Assembly: GCF_905475345.1 (NCBI RefSeq)
Contig: NC_066591.1
Span: forward strand, 1,526,001-1,590,000
Source of the DNA: Vespula vulgaris
Taxonomy: Eukaryota > Arthropoda > Insecta > Hymenoptera > Vespidae
Direction of reading: 5' to 3'
DNA length: 64,000 nt
The position numbers and the translations under genes are program-made. The stretch's first letter is position 1. Every line of letters begins with the position of its first letter. This document shows, in pieces, positions 12,199 to 25,628 of the stretch. The notes beneath the pieces were generated by a model. The model ran no database searches. It saw only the letters and a program-made list of their open reading frames with translations, and was not told the origin of the DNA.

Positions 12199-14884
12199 TT
12201 AATTCACGCGTGTACATTTGTGACTTCCCTTGTTTTTCACAATATTTTTTATATTGTTTTTCCTTTTCACATAAAATCCCGATGATTTTTTCAAAAATAT
12301 ATTATGTACAATCAACATCTTCCTTTTACGAACGAAAATATATTTTTCTATAATAAGAATGCAAATACTCGTGATTATACCAATTAGGATGAAGAAAATG
12401 AGCGATATAACGCTACTTAAATGAACCGGTTCATGGTTCAACATAAAATTCAATTTCTTTTTGAATGTCGCGTCTTTTAAACGATTCATCATTCCATTGT
12501 TAATAAATTTCTGCAAACTAGAATGATATTGTGCTTTAACGTAAAATAAATAATAATATACATTATTAATTGTATACTTACTGAAAATTGATAACTTCTG
12601 TGAATGGATTGTGCTTAGATAATATAATAGCTAAACTTTCTATACGTCCTGCACTAATAGGAATCACGTTACACGGTATTTTAAATCTGATACCTTCCTT
12701 TTTTGCGATTGACGTGTAAAGCGCTAGTTTTTGATTTTTACAAATCTGTAATTTAATATAACTGATATTAATAATAAAACTATATTTATATATATATATG
12801 TATATATATTATATATATAAAAAAGATTTTTTCTTTTTTTTTTTTTAAATAATTGATCATACTCTATTAAACCCTTGTTTTAGAGTTATCGGCAATTTTT
12901 TTTCTTCCGGCATCAACTCCATCAATTTCTTTGCAAGTGGATCTTTTGCATTCTACAAATAAATATTATTTTCGTGTAGTTATATTATACTTAGAAGAAT
13001 GTACATAAATCAGTATAATACTCACTGCAACTATATCGTAATCAGCTGTACCGCGAAGGACAGCAAATTGATAAGTACCGTCTTCAACGAAACCCTCTAA
13101 TGAATGAAAAGGTAAAGTTTGCATAACGGACGTTAAAAAACTTATCAAAGCCGCGGAATAAGCGGCCGATAAAACAACAGCCAAAAGAAATATAGAGAAG
13201 TATGCTATTCTTAACGAAAATCTATCTGGAAAATCTGAAAAGCAAAACGAATACTTCACGTAAATATATTTCTTAAAAAAAATAAAAAGTGAAACTAAAG
13301 ACTACAAAAAAAAAGGAAACTGGATAAATAATACCTGCTAGTCCCTGTTGACAGAATATACCCCAAATCTCAAGAAAATTATCGGACAATAACTGTCCTA
13401 TGTTACGATCTGTACCATTTTTTCTTTTAAGAAAAACTAATACGATCATTGCAAGAACTAATACTCCAAACATGGCAATCCAAACGGAATGGGAGAAAGT
13501 CTAAATAAAAAGAAAAAAAAAAAAACGAAAAATGTAGCTATCTTTTCAATTCGCATAATTGAACGAATGACAGAAAGAACAAAAAATCGATTACTATTTA
13601 TCTTACTTGAAAATAAGATGACCATTTGATCGCGAATTTGTTTGGTTCCTTGATGAAAATACAATTTTTCGAAAAAACAAGCGGCATAGTGAAATCAACT
13701 ACATTCAATCTTGCACTGGTCATAGAAAAATCTGATATAGATATGTCAGCACGTCCTGCGTATATTTCACCGATCGCTCCTGACCAAGTATTCTCTTTCG
13801 GATTCCATCGTCCATATTCGTTCACTTTCGAAACGATCTTCAAACTAAAATTAAGTGTGACGGAAAGTTCTTTTAATACCCTGCCGAATACGCCCTCTAA
13901 TTCGTTATTCTTATTAATATTTACGAATGGCGAATCCTGCGAATTTGAAAAGAGAAATAATAATGTATATTAAAAATATTAATGTATATTATAAATGTGT
14001 TAATGTTAAAATATATTAATGTATAAAAAAGTATTAATGTATATTATAAATAAGAAATGATATGCGAATCTTTTTTTCTTTGTTTATTTCTTTCAAAAAA
14101 AAAAAACGAAACAGAAAAAAAACAGAATATCTATAAGAAAAAATATCTCACCTTGACTATAACGGCTCTCATGGTCAGACCGTGTAAATTATGTCTTCTC
14201 TCGTAAAGAGAATCTGGAACTAATTCAGTTATTCTTTTCTCTAAACTCCAACTTGCTAAATCATTGATCTCAGTTCGATTCGGATCGATCGAATACCACT
14301 CACGTAAAACATTTTCCGTACCGCAAAGAACCAACATCTCCGAATCGAATCTTAAATGAAATATGTTACCTGGTGGATTGTGACAATAATCGAAACCACG
14401 TCCTTTGTAAATAAATAATACTAGCCAAGCAGCAAAGGACATATCAAAGGTATTCGTTGCCAATGAAAACTCATTGATAGCTTCGTAATTAGATATCACT
14501 GCTATGTAATGTGGTCGTACGATTCGTTTCACGTAGTACGATGATTCGTGTAATTGTGAGAAATACAAATTCGAAGTCGTGAAACCTTTGCGAGAAAGTG
14601 CACGTGTCCATTTGAATATCGTCGTTGTCATTTCCATTTCTGTGGAAAAATAAAACGAAGATAAATAAAAGGAAACTGAGAAAGAAAATAAACTGAGAAA
14701 GAATTATCGTACCTTTTATCGATTCTCCGTATAAGAAAATAATTGATTTAGTTTCGTATAATTTGCAAACGTCGATGATTAAAGGTACACCTTCGTCACC
14801 GACCGACAATAATTCGTACGATCTCATGATTTTCGGAAGAAATAAAATAACGATGAGTGTCTTTAATCTCGCGACGTAACTCAT
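12199..14884 (-). CDS. IR-4: IR75-like ionotropic chemoreceptor, 645 aa
   Basis: Exons: 14713-14884, 14152-14639, 13607-13936, 13335-13500, 13026-13234, 12863-12952, 12582-12745, 12199-12517. S1 carries SARLNVVDFTMPLV; the M1 exon reads AILVF-like hydrophobics followed by DNFLEIWGIFCQQGL. S2 has RGTADYDIVA, where the usual Phe after the YDxx segment is lost. The start region EGVFGRV replaces the DGxFGRI seen elsewhere. Exon 2 is close to that of IR-3 (the block RIVRPHYIA(L/V)ISNYEAINEF is nearly identical), so these two are sister copies. Confidence 0.9.
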
Positions 14885-16842
14885 TTTTCTTTTTCTCTTT
14901 GTCTTTTCATGAGTCGAACTACATCTGAAATTAAATCGATCGATCTAACATGTTATATGTAAGATTATCCGTCAAAATATTTCACTCTACGATGAAATGT
15001 TATCTTCTGCGAGAACTAAATATCTAAACCATCGAGAGAATTATTTTCATTGCGAATATTGCGATTGTCGCGATAGATATGAATGCACGCTACGCGTCTG
15101 TCTACATACTAATGCGAAGAATATTATTTTATGCTTGCTGATATTGACCTATCATCGATCGATTAATATATTTGATTTTAATATGTATTTCTTTTCTTCT
15201 ATTTTCTTATTTCCTTTTATAATGTTTGATTGTATATCGATGATTCTATAAAAACAGGAATTATTTCATAACACTTATCTTGACATCTCTTTCAAAATAT
15301 TTAACTGTTTGCGGTTGACTTACGACAGAAAACAAAACATGTTATTGCTGTTGTAAAACATTATTAAATATTATCTTACGATGTCGTGAATACTTTTTCG
15401 GACTTAAGAAAATTTTCGACTAATTAATTGAAATATGCAAAGTTAGAACGTTAAGAAATAAGTATTTCGAGCTTTATATTTTAAATGGAAACTGATATTC
15501 CCTTTATCAAAAAAAAATAGATACTTACCAAAATACTGAAAATGATTGACCTAACACTTGCTCAATATCAAATCATGCGAGATCGAATGAAAAAAAAATG
15601 GTGACTCGTAGCATCATCACTTTATATACGACATTATAATAGAAATAATTTTATCGTCGTAAAACTGAAAGAATTAAAACTTGGGACAGATTATTTCAGA
15701 TAGATTTATTAATGAAATAACATTAAATGAAATAAATAAATTGTTTGGTTTATGAAACTTTAAAAATTATATATAATTCTAAAAGTATTTTCTTAATTAT
15801 AAAATTTTTTAGAATAAATTTTATTATAATATATAATCACTATATACTCACAGTTATTATCTTCCTTTTTATATAATCCAAATTAATGTCAATTGAATAA
15901 TAAAAATCGTGAAAAGATTCTTACTATTTTAAAATCACCAATATACATATGTATTTATGTTATTACATAAACACGTAACACGTTTACGTTGCATACGATT
16001 ATAAAATGCAATATCTTAAAAACAACGTTACACTTCGATTAAAATAATAAAATAGTCACTCTAATCGATATAAACGAGGCCAAGCACTTGACAAAATGAT
16101 TTCTAACCGTAACACGTTAGATCACATATGCCTTAGACACTAATTATTTCTTATGCGCATACGCGAACTTATCCTAGAAAATTATTATAATCGATTACGG
16201 TTATATTTAACAAAGTATGAAAATTTTATAATAACGCTAAATACATAATATGTTTAATGTGAATTTAATTTATAATCAATATGAATAGATACGATAAGAA
16301 CGTAATAACATCATTTAAAAAGATATTAATTTTACGTCAAATTATCCATTGCAAAATAAACTTTAAACGAGATTTATATACATATTTTTTTAAATAATTT
16401 CGTTCTATGATATATACTATATGTAATAATTTATTCGGATGGCGATACATCGTGATTTCTTTCATAGAAAAATTTACCACACTGGTGCGATCAAAATTCT
16501 GATTGATCTACATTGGAAAATATGTTTATTGAAAAATTCGCGATTCAATAAAAATGGTGAATATCGTTTTTTTTTGTTTCTATTACGAGACATATTTTAT
16601 ATTTTGTGTAAAGACAAAAAATCGATACGCTTCGAAAAAATTAAAATATGTGTACACGTGTATTCGACAAATAAAGAAAATCTATCGTACACAGGTCCGT
16701 GCTTTCAATATTAATTGAAAAAATTCTATTTAAAATTTAAAAATTCTATTGAAAATTTAAAATTGTGTTGAATAATACAAAAGCATTACATACAGAATAT
16801 AAAAATTCGTTGATAACGATAAGGAACATTGTCGTTAATAAT
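14885..16842 (-). promoter_or_regulatory. Long spacer IR-5/IR-4: conserved blocks split by about 700 bp of extra DNA
   Basis: The promoter-proximal blocks of IR-4 are present (AACTAAATATCTAAAC near 15011; CATCGATCGATTAAT at about 15140-15170). The distal block appears only at about 16027-16115 (CTAATCGATATAAACGAG). In the other spacers the two are about 200-250 bases apart, so about 15250-15940 is extra sequence, most simply an insertion; I found no convincing terminal repeats or ORF in it. The 3' block of IR-5 (about 16766-16800) is degraded. Confidence 0.5.
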
Positions 16843-17584
16843 TTATGTGTTTACATCTGCATTTGTAATATCTTTTATATTTTTCTTTATTTTTCCATCA
16901 AATTCTGACGATTTAATTGACGATATACGATGTACCATCGACAATTTTTTATTTTTACGAGCGAAAATATACTTTTCTATGATAAGAATGAAAACACTAA
17001 AAATGACACCAATCAAGATGAGAAAAAGAAGTATTACAACATTAACTATTGGAACCGGTTGGTGCTGCATAATAGCATTGAAATTCTTTTTAAATGTTGT
17101 ATCTTTTAAATGATTCATCATACCGTTGTTGATAAATTTCTGCAAGCTAAAACGAGCTTGTACTTGAACGTCCAATAAATGAAAAATTTTACAATATTTG
17201 TTTGATACTTACTGAAAATTCATAGTACCGGTGAATGGATTGTGCTTAGATAAAATTATAGATAAACTGTCTATTCGTCCTGTTTTAATAGCAACCACAT
17301 TACATGGTATTTTAAGATCTAAACTCTTTTTTACTTCGACGGACGTATAGATCGCTTGTTTCTGATTTGTACAAATCTGTAATGTAACGAGCATTAACAA
17401 TAAAACTACGTAAGTATATAAATTATTCCTTTTTTTTCTCTCTATAGTAGATATTTCATCGTACACTTCTAAATCCTTCCAATATATTTATTGGCAACTT
17501 TTCCTTTTCTGGCATTAACTTCATTAATTTCTTTGCAAGTGGATCTGCTGATTTCTATAAATAAATATTTTTCTTCATCTTCAC

Positions 17585-17624
<40 letters not shown>

Positions 17625-19488
17625 GTATGTATGTATGTATGTATGTATGGATATATAGTATAAAGTAAATAATACTTATCATACTTACTGAAATTAAATC
17701 ATAGTTAGCCGTACCACGAGCAACCAAAAATTGATAAGTACCATCTTCAACGAAATCCTCTAACGAATAAAAAGGCAATGTTTGGATAACGGACGTTAAA
17801 AAACTTATCAAAGCTGCAGAATAAGCTGCCGATAAGACTACAGCCAAAAGAAATATAGAGAAGTATGTTATCCTTAAGGAATATCTATGAGGAAATTCTA
17901 AAATACAAAAGGAATACTTCGTTTGAATATAATAATTAAAAAGAGAAAATTATATGAATCGAATGTAGTGAAACATTTAATCAACTGAATCAAACCTGAG
18001 AGTGCCTGTTGACAAAATATACCCCAAATTTCCAAAAAATTGTCGGATAATAAATGTCCTATATTACGATCAGTTTCATTTTTTATTTTGGGAAAAATTA
18101 GTAACACCGATGTAAAAATTAATATTCCGAAAACAGCAATCCAAATGGATTTAGAGAAAGTCTAAAAAACGATCATTTTTTCTAATTGATCTATTCGAAC
18201 GTACGAAAAAGCGAATGAGAAAATATTCGATTACAAATTATCGTACTATAAAATAAGATGACCATTTAATCGCGAATTTCTTTGGTTCTTGAATGTATAG
18301 ACAGTTTTCGGATAGCAAAAGAGGAAACGTGAAGTCAACAATATTCAATCTTGCACTGGTCATAGAAAAGTCTGAAAGGGAAATGTCAGCACGTCCTTCA
18401 TATATTTCACCGATGGCTCCTGACCAAGTGTTTTCTTCCGAATTCCATATTCCATACTCATTTATTTCGGAGACAATCTCGAAACTACAATTGAGAGTCA
18501 TACAAAGTTCTTTGAATACTCTACCGAACATGCCATCTAATTGACCATTTTCATTTAAGTTTATGAATGGTGAATCCTAAGAAGAAAAAAGAGAAATTTG
18601 TAATAAAGAATTCAAATAAATATGAATATTTTTTAAATTGAAAATAGAATAAAAAACTATATATATATTATTATATATATTTTATATATATATATATTAT
18701 ATATTATTATATATATTTATATATTAGAACGAAAAAACATTACCTTAACTATAACAGCTCTCATAATCAAACCCTGTAAATTATATCTTCTTTCGTAAAG
18801 AGAACCTGTAACTACTTCAGTAATACCTTTCTCCAAATTCCACGATACTAAATCAGTGATCTCGGTTCGGTTCCGATTAACGGAATACCACTCATTTAAA
18901 GTATTTTCCGTGCCGCAACGGACCAACATTTCCGAATTGAATTTTAAATGAAATATGTTACCTGGTGGATTGTGACAATAATCAAAACCATATCCCTTGT
19001 AAACGAATAACACAAGCCACACAACGTAAGACATGTCGATGGTAGTAGTTGCTAAGGAGAACTGTTTAATCGCGTTGTAACTAGATATAATTGGAATGTA
19101 ATACGGGTGTACAATTCGCATTTTTATGTAGCACGATGATTCCTTTAATTCTGAAAAGTACAAGTTCGAAATGGTAAAACCTTCGCGAGATAGTACACGA
19201 GTCCATTTGAATATCGTTGTTGTCACTTCCATTTCTAAAAAAAGAAAAATAATACGAAAATGAAAATAATACAAATAAAAAATAGAAATATATTTTCCTA
19301 CCTTCTATCGATTGGGCGTATACGAATACTATATATTTCATTCCATATAATTTCGAAGTGTTGATGATTAAAGAAATATATTCGTCGTCGTAAGAATGAA
19401 GCTCGTAAGATCTTGCCATCTTCGAAAGAAAAAGAATAACAAGAATAAACACAAGAACGAGTGTCTTCAATCGCATAAGCAACGTCAT
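16843..19488 (-). CDS. IR-5: IR75-like ionotropic chemoreceptor, 646 aa
   Basis: Exons: 19302-19488, 18744-19234, 18247-18576, 17996-18161, 17689-17897, 17465-17554, 17213-17376, 16843-17146. This is the most divergent intact copy at the N-terminus: exon 1 reads YELHSYDDEYISLIINTSKL, losing the Cys of the usual DICKLY motif, and exon 2 has one extra codon (YIKMRIVHP). S1 keeps SARLNIVDFTFPLL; S2 has RGTANYDLIS. The tail ends NIKDITNADVNT, unlike the basic tail of the others. Introns 2 and 5 carry TA microsatellites. Confidence 0.9.
17586..17648. repeat. (TA)n/(TATG)n microsatellite in IR-5 intron 5
   Basis: Alternating TA passes into TATG units inside the intron between exons 5 and 6, a position where IR-6, IR-7 and IR-10 also carry TA runs. 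Confidence 0.9.
18655..18725. repeat. TA-rich microsatellite in IR-5 intron 2
   Basis: Interrupted TA/TTA repeat directly downstream of the exon 2 donor of IR-5, within the short intron before exon 3. Confidence 0.85.
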
Positions 19489-20025
19489 TTCCTTTTTTTT
19501 TCTTTTCTTTTTTATTATTATTTCAATTTTCTTTTTCGTGAGTCGATCTATTTCACGAATCAGTTGAACGAATCGACGACAACGTACGAAATGATATTAG
19601 TGGAAAAATTTTCTTTCACGATAGCAGAAGTATGTTCGATTATTCCGTATGTCGTTCGGAACAAAATGAAGCCGATAGGTGTTTACATATTCGTGTGAAA
19701 AAAAAAACAATGTTATCTGTGTTAGTATCGATTTATTTACGATCGATTAATGAACGTCCTTTCTATTTTTCCTTATATTTTCTATCTTCTTTGGTATAAC
19801 GAGTACATATATCCTGTGTGTATATTTATGCATCTACATAAACACGTTTATGTTATTGTCCGTCTGATTGTAATGATTTTAAAACACAACATCGTGTAAA
19901 TGACGTTGCAATTTTATTCGATTAATTTAATAGACATTCTGATCGATATAAGCAAGGTAACTATCTGACAAATTGATTTGTGATCCTCGAGTGTTTGAAC
20001 AAATATATACGAGGGTCGTTTAAAA

Positions 20026-20249
20026 CAGCGTTTCTCAACCTATACTATTCGTTAAATGATAAATGCTAACTTACGCGAAAGCAAAATACGTGATTAATTT
20101 CTAAGAGACTTTTATAATTTCCTCGTATTAAACAATCGTGTTTTTCAAATAATAGATATCAATCTGTCAATCAAAAATAAAAAAAACTTATCTTATAAAC
20201 ATTTGAGCAAACGTATTAAGCCAGATATTCAAAAGATTGAGAAATGCTG
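20026..20249. mobile_element. Short hAT-like non-autonomous element (MITE)
   Basis: The left end reads CAGCGTTTCTCAACCTA. The right end, read on the minus strand, is CAGCATTTCTCAATCTT, so 14 of 17 positions match as an inverted repeat. Such CAG(T/C)G-TTCTCAACC ends are typical of hAT superfamily elements. The flanking octamers GTTTAAAA and ATCTACAA agree at 5 of 8 positions, consistent with an old 8-bp hAT target duplication. No transposase is encoded in 224 bases. Superfamily assignment rests on the ends only. Confidence 0.6.
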
Positions 20250-21129
20250 ATCTACAAAGTAATAAATCTTTACGTAGAAAAATCAGATAAAACAATTGTT
20301 TGCAGAAGATTACTTATTTATAGACTTACTCATATGTTGATATAAACCAATGATTCATAAACTTTATCAGTTCGAGGACACTGTGATGTTTAAGTACCCA
20401 CCGTATTATGAAATACTACTGTACTGTCGTAACTAAAAATTACTTGAAATTGCATGATATATGAATTATAATATATTTTAAAAATAAATATTTAAACAAT
20501 TAATATTGTCGTTGTTAAAATCCGATTTTTAAAACGTCGATAAAAATTAGAAATCCAAACGACAATGCGATCTATTATATTCACCTTTTTTTGAATGTTG
20601 AAAATGTTGGTTCAGAAAAAAGAATTCATCGTCGAATTGCAGCTGCGTATAGAAGTTGTATATTACCAGTTGCAAAAATAAACTACGTGGCTGTTTTCCT
20701 GTGTTCAACCGAAGTAACGATGCTCGTACTCGTATAATTCCAATGATCGAAAATATTTTGGAACACTTTAATTAAATGGTACTGGAACATCTTTTCCAAA
20801 ATTCGAATTTGATTTCGAGTGATCATCATCTTTTTGCAAAATTGAATAAGTTTTCAAGAGGATGTCGTTTTTCGCGATACGATGATTTGAAGGACTTCAT
20901 GTAACGATCCTCACGCGAACTCGCTGCGGAAGTGTATGACGGACATATCGTATCAAATAGGGGCGTGCGCGGTGATTATATATTGAAATGTAACTAAGCA
21001 TGTGTATGTCTATATGTATAACTAAGTATATGTATACATATATGCTAAAGTTACGAACAGAAAAGAAACTTTTTGAAATACAATGCATTGATGAAAATTT
21101 CAAAACGTGGTTAATATTTTTTTACAATC

Positions 21130-21135
<6 letters not shown>

Positions 21136-21170
<35 letters not shown>
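21136..21170. repeat. (TA)n microsatellite in IR-6/IR-5 spacer
   Basis: Uninterrupted alternating TA, followed by further TA-rich DNA to about 21295. Confidence 0.9.
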
Positions 21171-21655
21171 TATACATATAATATATTATACAGATTTCTT
21201 TTTATATTATATATATATTTTTTTTGACATATAATATATTATATATATTGATAATAATTATATTAATAATAATAATATGAAATATATATATATAAGCATT
21301 ATATTCTAATTATCATCATTGAATATTATTAAAGTCGATTAAAAATATGTTCAAGGAAATATATAAATTAGTTTATAACATTAAATAGATAATATATTTC
21401 ACGTAACTACAGATATCATATCTAGTTCGTGCAACAACGAAGAAATCAATACAGTTTGAAAGAATTCAAATATGTACATACGTGTATTCGATAAAATAAA
21501 GAAAATTTATCATAAACACGTTTGCAAGTTTAATTTTGAATGAAGAAATTCTATTTCTATTTAAAACTGTGCTAAATAATTCAAGAACGTATTATTATGT
21601 TCCGATAGAAAATTATAATATAAACATTCGTTTCGAACGAACATTGTCGTTATTA

Positions 21656-24561
21656 TTAATATTTTAACTGTTGACATTTGGGAGTCGCGTGATACTTTAC
21701 AATATTTTTCACATTTTGCTTCCTTTTCATATCAAATTCTAATGATTCGATAGACGGGATACGATCTATAATTAGCCTTTTCTTATTTTTACGAGCAAAA
21801 ATACACTTTTCTATAATCAGAATAAAAATACTCAAAGTGATACCAATTTGAATGAAGAAAATAAGAGATATTACGCTTGTTATGGGAACTGGTCCATGGT
21901 AATTCGTTATATCATTGAATTTCTTTTGAAAGTCCCTATCTTTCAAACGCTGCATCACTCCATTGTTGACAAATTTTTGCAAGCTGGAATAAGCATTGGC
22001 TTTAACCAATGATAATTGAAAGTTTATAATTTTATGGTGCACTTACTGAAAATTGATGACTCCAGTGAATGGATTGTGTTTAGATAAAATCATAGATAGA
22101 CTGTCTGCAGGTCCTGCATTAATGGCAATCACTTTACATGGTATTTCAGGACTTAGACTTTTTTTCATTCGGCAATACGTGTAACTCGCTAATTTTCGAT
22201 TTTCACAAATCTATAATTTAATAACAATTATTAACAAAGAAACTATACATATATATATATATATGTGTGTGTGTGTTATTTTATCTTCTCTATTTTTTAA
22301 TTTTTTTTTTTATAATATCTCAACGTACTTTCTGAAATCCTTCCAGTAAAGTTAGTGGTAATTCTTCCTCTTTTATCATCATTTTTATCATTTCCTTTGC
22401 AAGCGGATTTTTCGAATTCTGCAAATAAATATTTTTCTTCGCATTCGTTTATTATTTTATATACATAAGTATAAATATATATATATATATACACAATACT
22501 CACTGTAAATACTTCATAATCAGCCGTACCACGAAAGACAGCTAATTGATAAGTACCGTCTTCAACAAAAGTCTCTAATGAACGAAAGGGTAAAGTATGA
22601 ATACCTGTGGTTAAAAAGCTTATGAAGGCTGCAGAATATGCGGCCAATAAAACCGATGCCATAAAAAATATAGATATATATGGTATTCTCAACGATAACC
22701 TCTCAGGAAAATCTGAAAAGCAAATATGAAAATAATTTCTGTGAATGTAACTACAAAAAAAACTGTTGAAGTAAAAAGAAAATCTAACAAGGTTTTATCA
22801 GACCTGGCAATCCCTGTTGACAAAGTATACCCCAAATTTCTAAAATATTATCGGACAATAAATATCCTATGTTACGATCGGTTCTATTTTTTATTTTGAA
22901 AAAAATTAATAAGATCGTTACAAAAATTGATATTCCAAACATAGCTATCCAAACCGAATGAGAGAATGCCTAAAAAACAAAAAAATGATAACTATTTTTT
23001 ACTTCACAAAGATTAATGTAATAAAAACATATAACAATAAGAAAAGATATTAAAAACAAAAAAGATATTAAAAAGAAAGAAAAAAAAGAAGAAAAAAAGA
23101 GAGAAAAAATTGGTTGCCTATCACTCGACGTCGCACGGTACGAGAATGAAACTTTTTTAATTATTTCAATCTAATTTATAATTTATTTTTGCAAATTTAT
23201 GTTATTCCTGCATTTGGTTGCTCTGTCGATGAATTTTAAATAAAAAAAAAAATAAGAGATAGATAGATAGATAGATATATTTTGAGCACAGCTGTAAATT
23301 ATATCAAAAATATTGAAAACAATTTATTTATATAAAAAATATGGTTTCATTCTGTTTCGATTTCGTCATTTTCTAAAACGAAACGAGAAAAAAGGAAACA
23401 ATCGATCGGAAGTTATCGTACTAGAAAATAAGATGACCATTGAATCGCAAATATATGTGGTTCTTGAATATACAGACAATTTCTTGATATCAAAAGTGGA
23501 AACGTGAAGTCGACTGCGTTAAATCTTGCGCTTGTTATAGAAAAATCTGAAATAGAAATGTCAGCACGTCCAGCATATAATTCTCCCACTGCTCCGGACC
23601 AAGTTTTTTCTTTTGGATTCCAACTACCATATTCTTCTACTTTCGAGACAATGTTGAAAGTAAAATTGAGAGTTACACAAAGTTCCCTTAATATTCTACC
23701 GAATACCCCGTCTATTTCACCCTCCTTGTTTATGTTTATGAACGGTGAATCCTGCGAATGCGAAAAATGATATAATACGAATTATTTTGAAATTGAAAAT
23801 GAAAGAAAAAAAAATATGTCGAACAAAAATTTGTTTACCTGAACTATAACAGCCTTCATGGTCAAACCCTGTAAATTATATCTTCTGTCGTAAAGAGAAT
23901 CAGGAACCATTTTAATGATTCCTTTCTCTGAGCTCCAAGTTGCAAAATCATTGATCTCAGTTCGATTCGAATCGATCGAATACCACTCTCGTAAAATATT
24001 TTCCTTACCGCAACGGACCAACATGTTCGTGTTGAATTTCAAATGAAATATATTACCTGGTGGATTATAACAATAATCGGAGCCATGTCCCTTGTAAGCG
24101 AATATCACTAGCCAAGTGGCGAAAGACATGTCAAAGTTGTTAGTAGCTAAGGAGAACTCATTGATCGCTTTATAACTAGATAACAGAGCGATATAATGAG
24201 GTCGAGTTTGCCTTACGTAATACGATGATTCGTGCAATTCTGAAAAATACATATTCGATGTCATAAAATCTTCACGAGAGAGTTCACGAGTCCATTTGAA
24301 TACCATCGTATCGATTTCTGTGAAATTAGAAAAATAAAATTGTAAGTATAAAAGAAAAACGAAAAAAGAAATTATAGATATCATCGTACCTCTTATCGAT
24401 TCGGAATATAACAAAATTACAGATTTCGTTCTATATAATTTGCAAATGTCGATAATAAAACGAATGTGTCCGTCACTGACAGAAGGAAGTTTGTACGATC
24501 TTACAATCTTCGGTAGAAAAAAAAAAAGGATGAGTAGCTTTAATCGCCCAACGAACGTCAT
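21656..24561 (-). CDS. IR-6: IR75-like ionotropic chemoreceptor, 645 aa
   Basis: Exons: 24390-24561, 23839-24317, 23422-23751, 22804-22969, 22504-22712, 22329-22418, 22047-22210, 21656-21983. Exon 2 is three codons shorter than usual, starting EIDTMVFKW instead of EMEMTT-xFKW, and loses the IV of RIVRPHY (RQTRPHY). S1 reads SARFNAVDFTFPLL, with Phe in place of the usual Leu after the conserved Arg. The pore reads LEIWGILCQQGLP, with Leu replacing the Phe of GIFCQQG seen in the other intact copies. M3 has MASVLLAAYSAAFISFLTTG. Intron 3 is unusually long (about 450 bases) and holds a purine-rich stretch and a GATA repeat near 23260. Confidence 0.9.
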
Positions 24562-25628
24562 TTTTCTGAATATGTCGATCGATAAACGTATTAATCAAAT
24601 TGAACGAATAGACGTGGACGTTCTAAAAAAATTAATGGAAAAGTTTTCACAGTGACAGCGACAGAAGATCGAACGAAACTAAATTTCAAGAAATTATTAT
24701 CACTTCGATTGTTCTGATTGTCGTGCAGATTTGAATGCACGCGACGTATGTCTATATATTCCCACGAAGAGAAATAATTTTATGCGTATTGGCACTGATT
24801 TATTATCGATGAATTAACAAACGTACGTTTTGTTTTTCTCTTATTTTTTTTTCTTAGGTATGTTAATATATTCATATATTTCCGTGTGCACGTATTCACA
24901 GTATATACGCTTTACAATATAACGTAGCACTTTCATTAAAATAATTTAATAGCCGCTCTAATCGATATAAACGTGTCAAGCACTTGACAAAATGATCTCC
25001 AACCATCGCACGTTAGAAGAAAATATACCTTAACATTACACTCTACTTATTTCTTATGCGCAAACGCGAACTCCTAATAAAAAATTATTACATCAAATGT
25101 CTCGTGTAAATTTAATTTAAAACCTATATGAGTAGATACGATAAAAACGCAATAAAATAATTTAAGAAGATATTCATTTCACGTTAATTCTGTACCATAA
25201 ATGTAAATATTAAAAAGGTTTGATATTTCTTAAACAATTTTGTTATATAGTATAATACATATAATTATATATAATAGGAGATCATACATTGTGATAGCTA
25301 ACCTTGGAAATTTAACGCGTAGAAGCAATTAAATTGACTTGCTCTACATATGAAAACGAATTCATACATAAAAAATGACGAATACAATTTTTTCCTTTTA
25401 TACTAACTATAAAATACATATATTATACTTCGTTTAAGAAGGAAAAAATTGAAAAATTTCAAAAGAATTTAAATATACATATGTACGTGAAAGAGATACA
25501 TTATACACGCGAATACATCTATAACAATTTCGATTTATAACTGTGCTAAATAATGCATAAGCTTAGACATGTGTAGGCTTGTTTCTGTTCCATTAAAAAA
25601 GTACAAAAAAATTATAAAAATTTCGTTA
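24562..25628 (-). promoter_or_regulatory. Spacer IR-7/IR-6 with conserved blocks
   Basis: Contains GAAACTAAATTTC (about 24676), the ATCGATGAATTAAC variant block (about 24791-24825), the distal block (about 24930-25018, CTAATCGATATAAACG then GCACTTGACAAAATGAT) and the 3' block of IR-7 (about 25544-25602). No gene is seen. Confidence 0.55.

Larger units (their letters stand above)
19489..21655 (-). promoter_or_regulatory. Longest spacer (IR-6/IR-5): upstream blocks of IR-5 plus transposon-derived DNA
   Basis: The ATCGATTAAT block is at about 19721-19756 and the distal block at about 19905-19985 (GATCGATATAAGC). From about 20000 the sequence departs from the other spacers. It contains a 224-base hAT-like MITE (20026-20249), a second hAT-like end near 20348 and unassigned DNA to about 21300, including a locally GC-richer patch at 20900-20980. 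A TA microsatellite lies at about 21136-21170. The 3' block of IR-6 is at about 21570-21617. No gene is seen. Confidence 0.5.

Noticed and set aside
20000..20025. GTCGTTTAAAA sequence preceded by ACGAGG, similar to some mariner ends
   Set aside because: Only a short match with no partner inverted repeat or TA duplication; more likely the flank of the hAT-like element.
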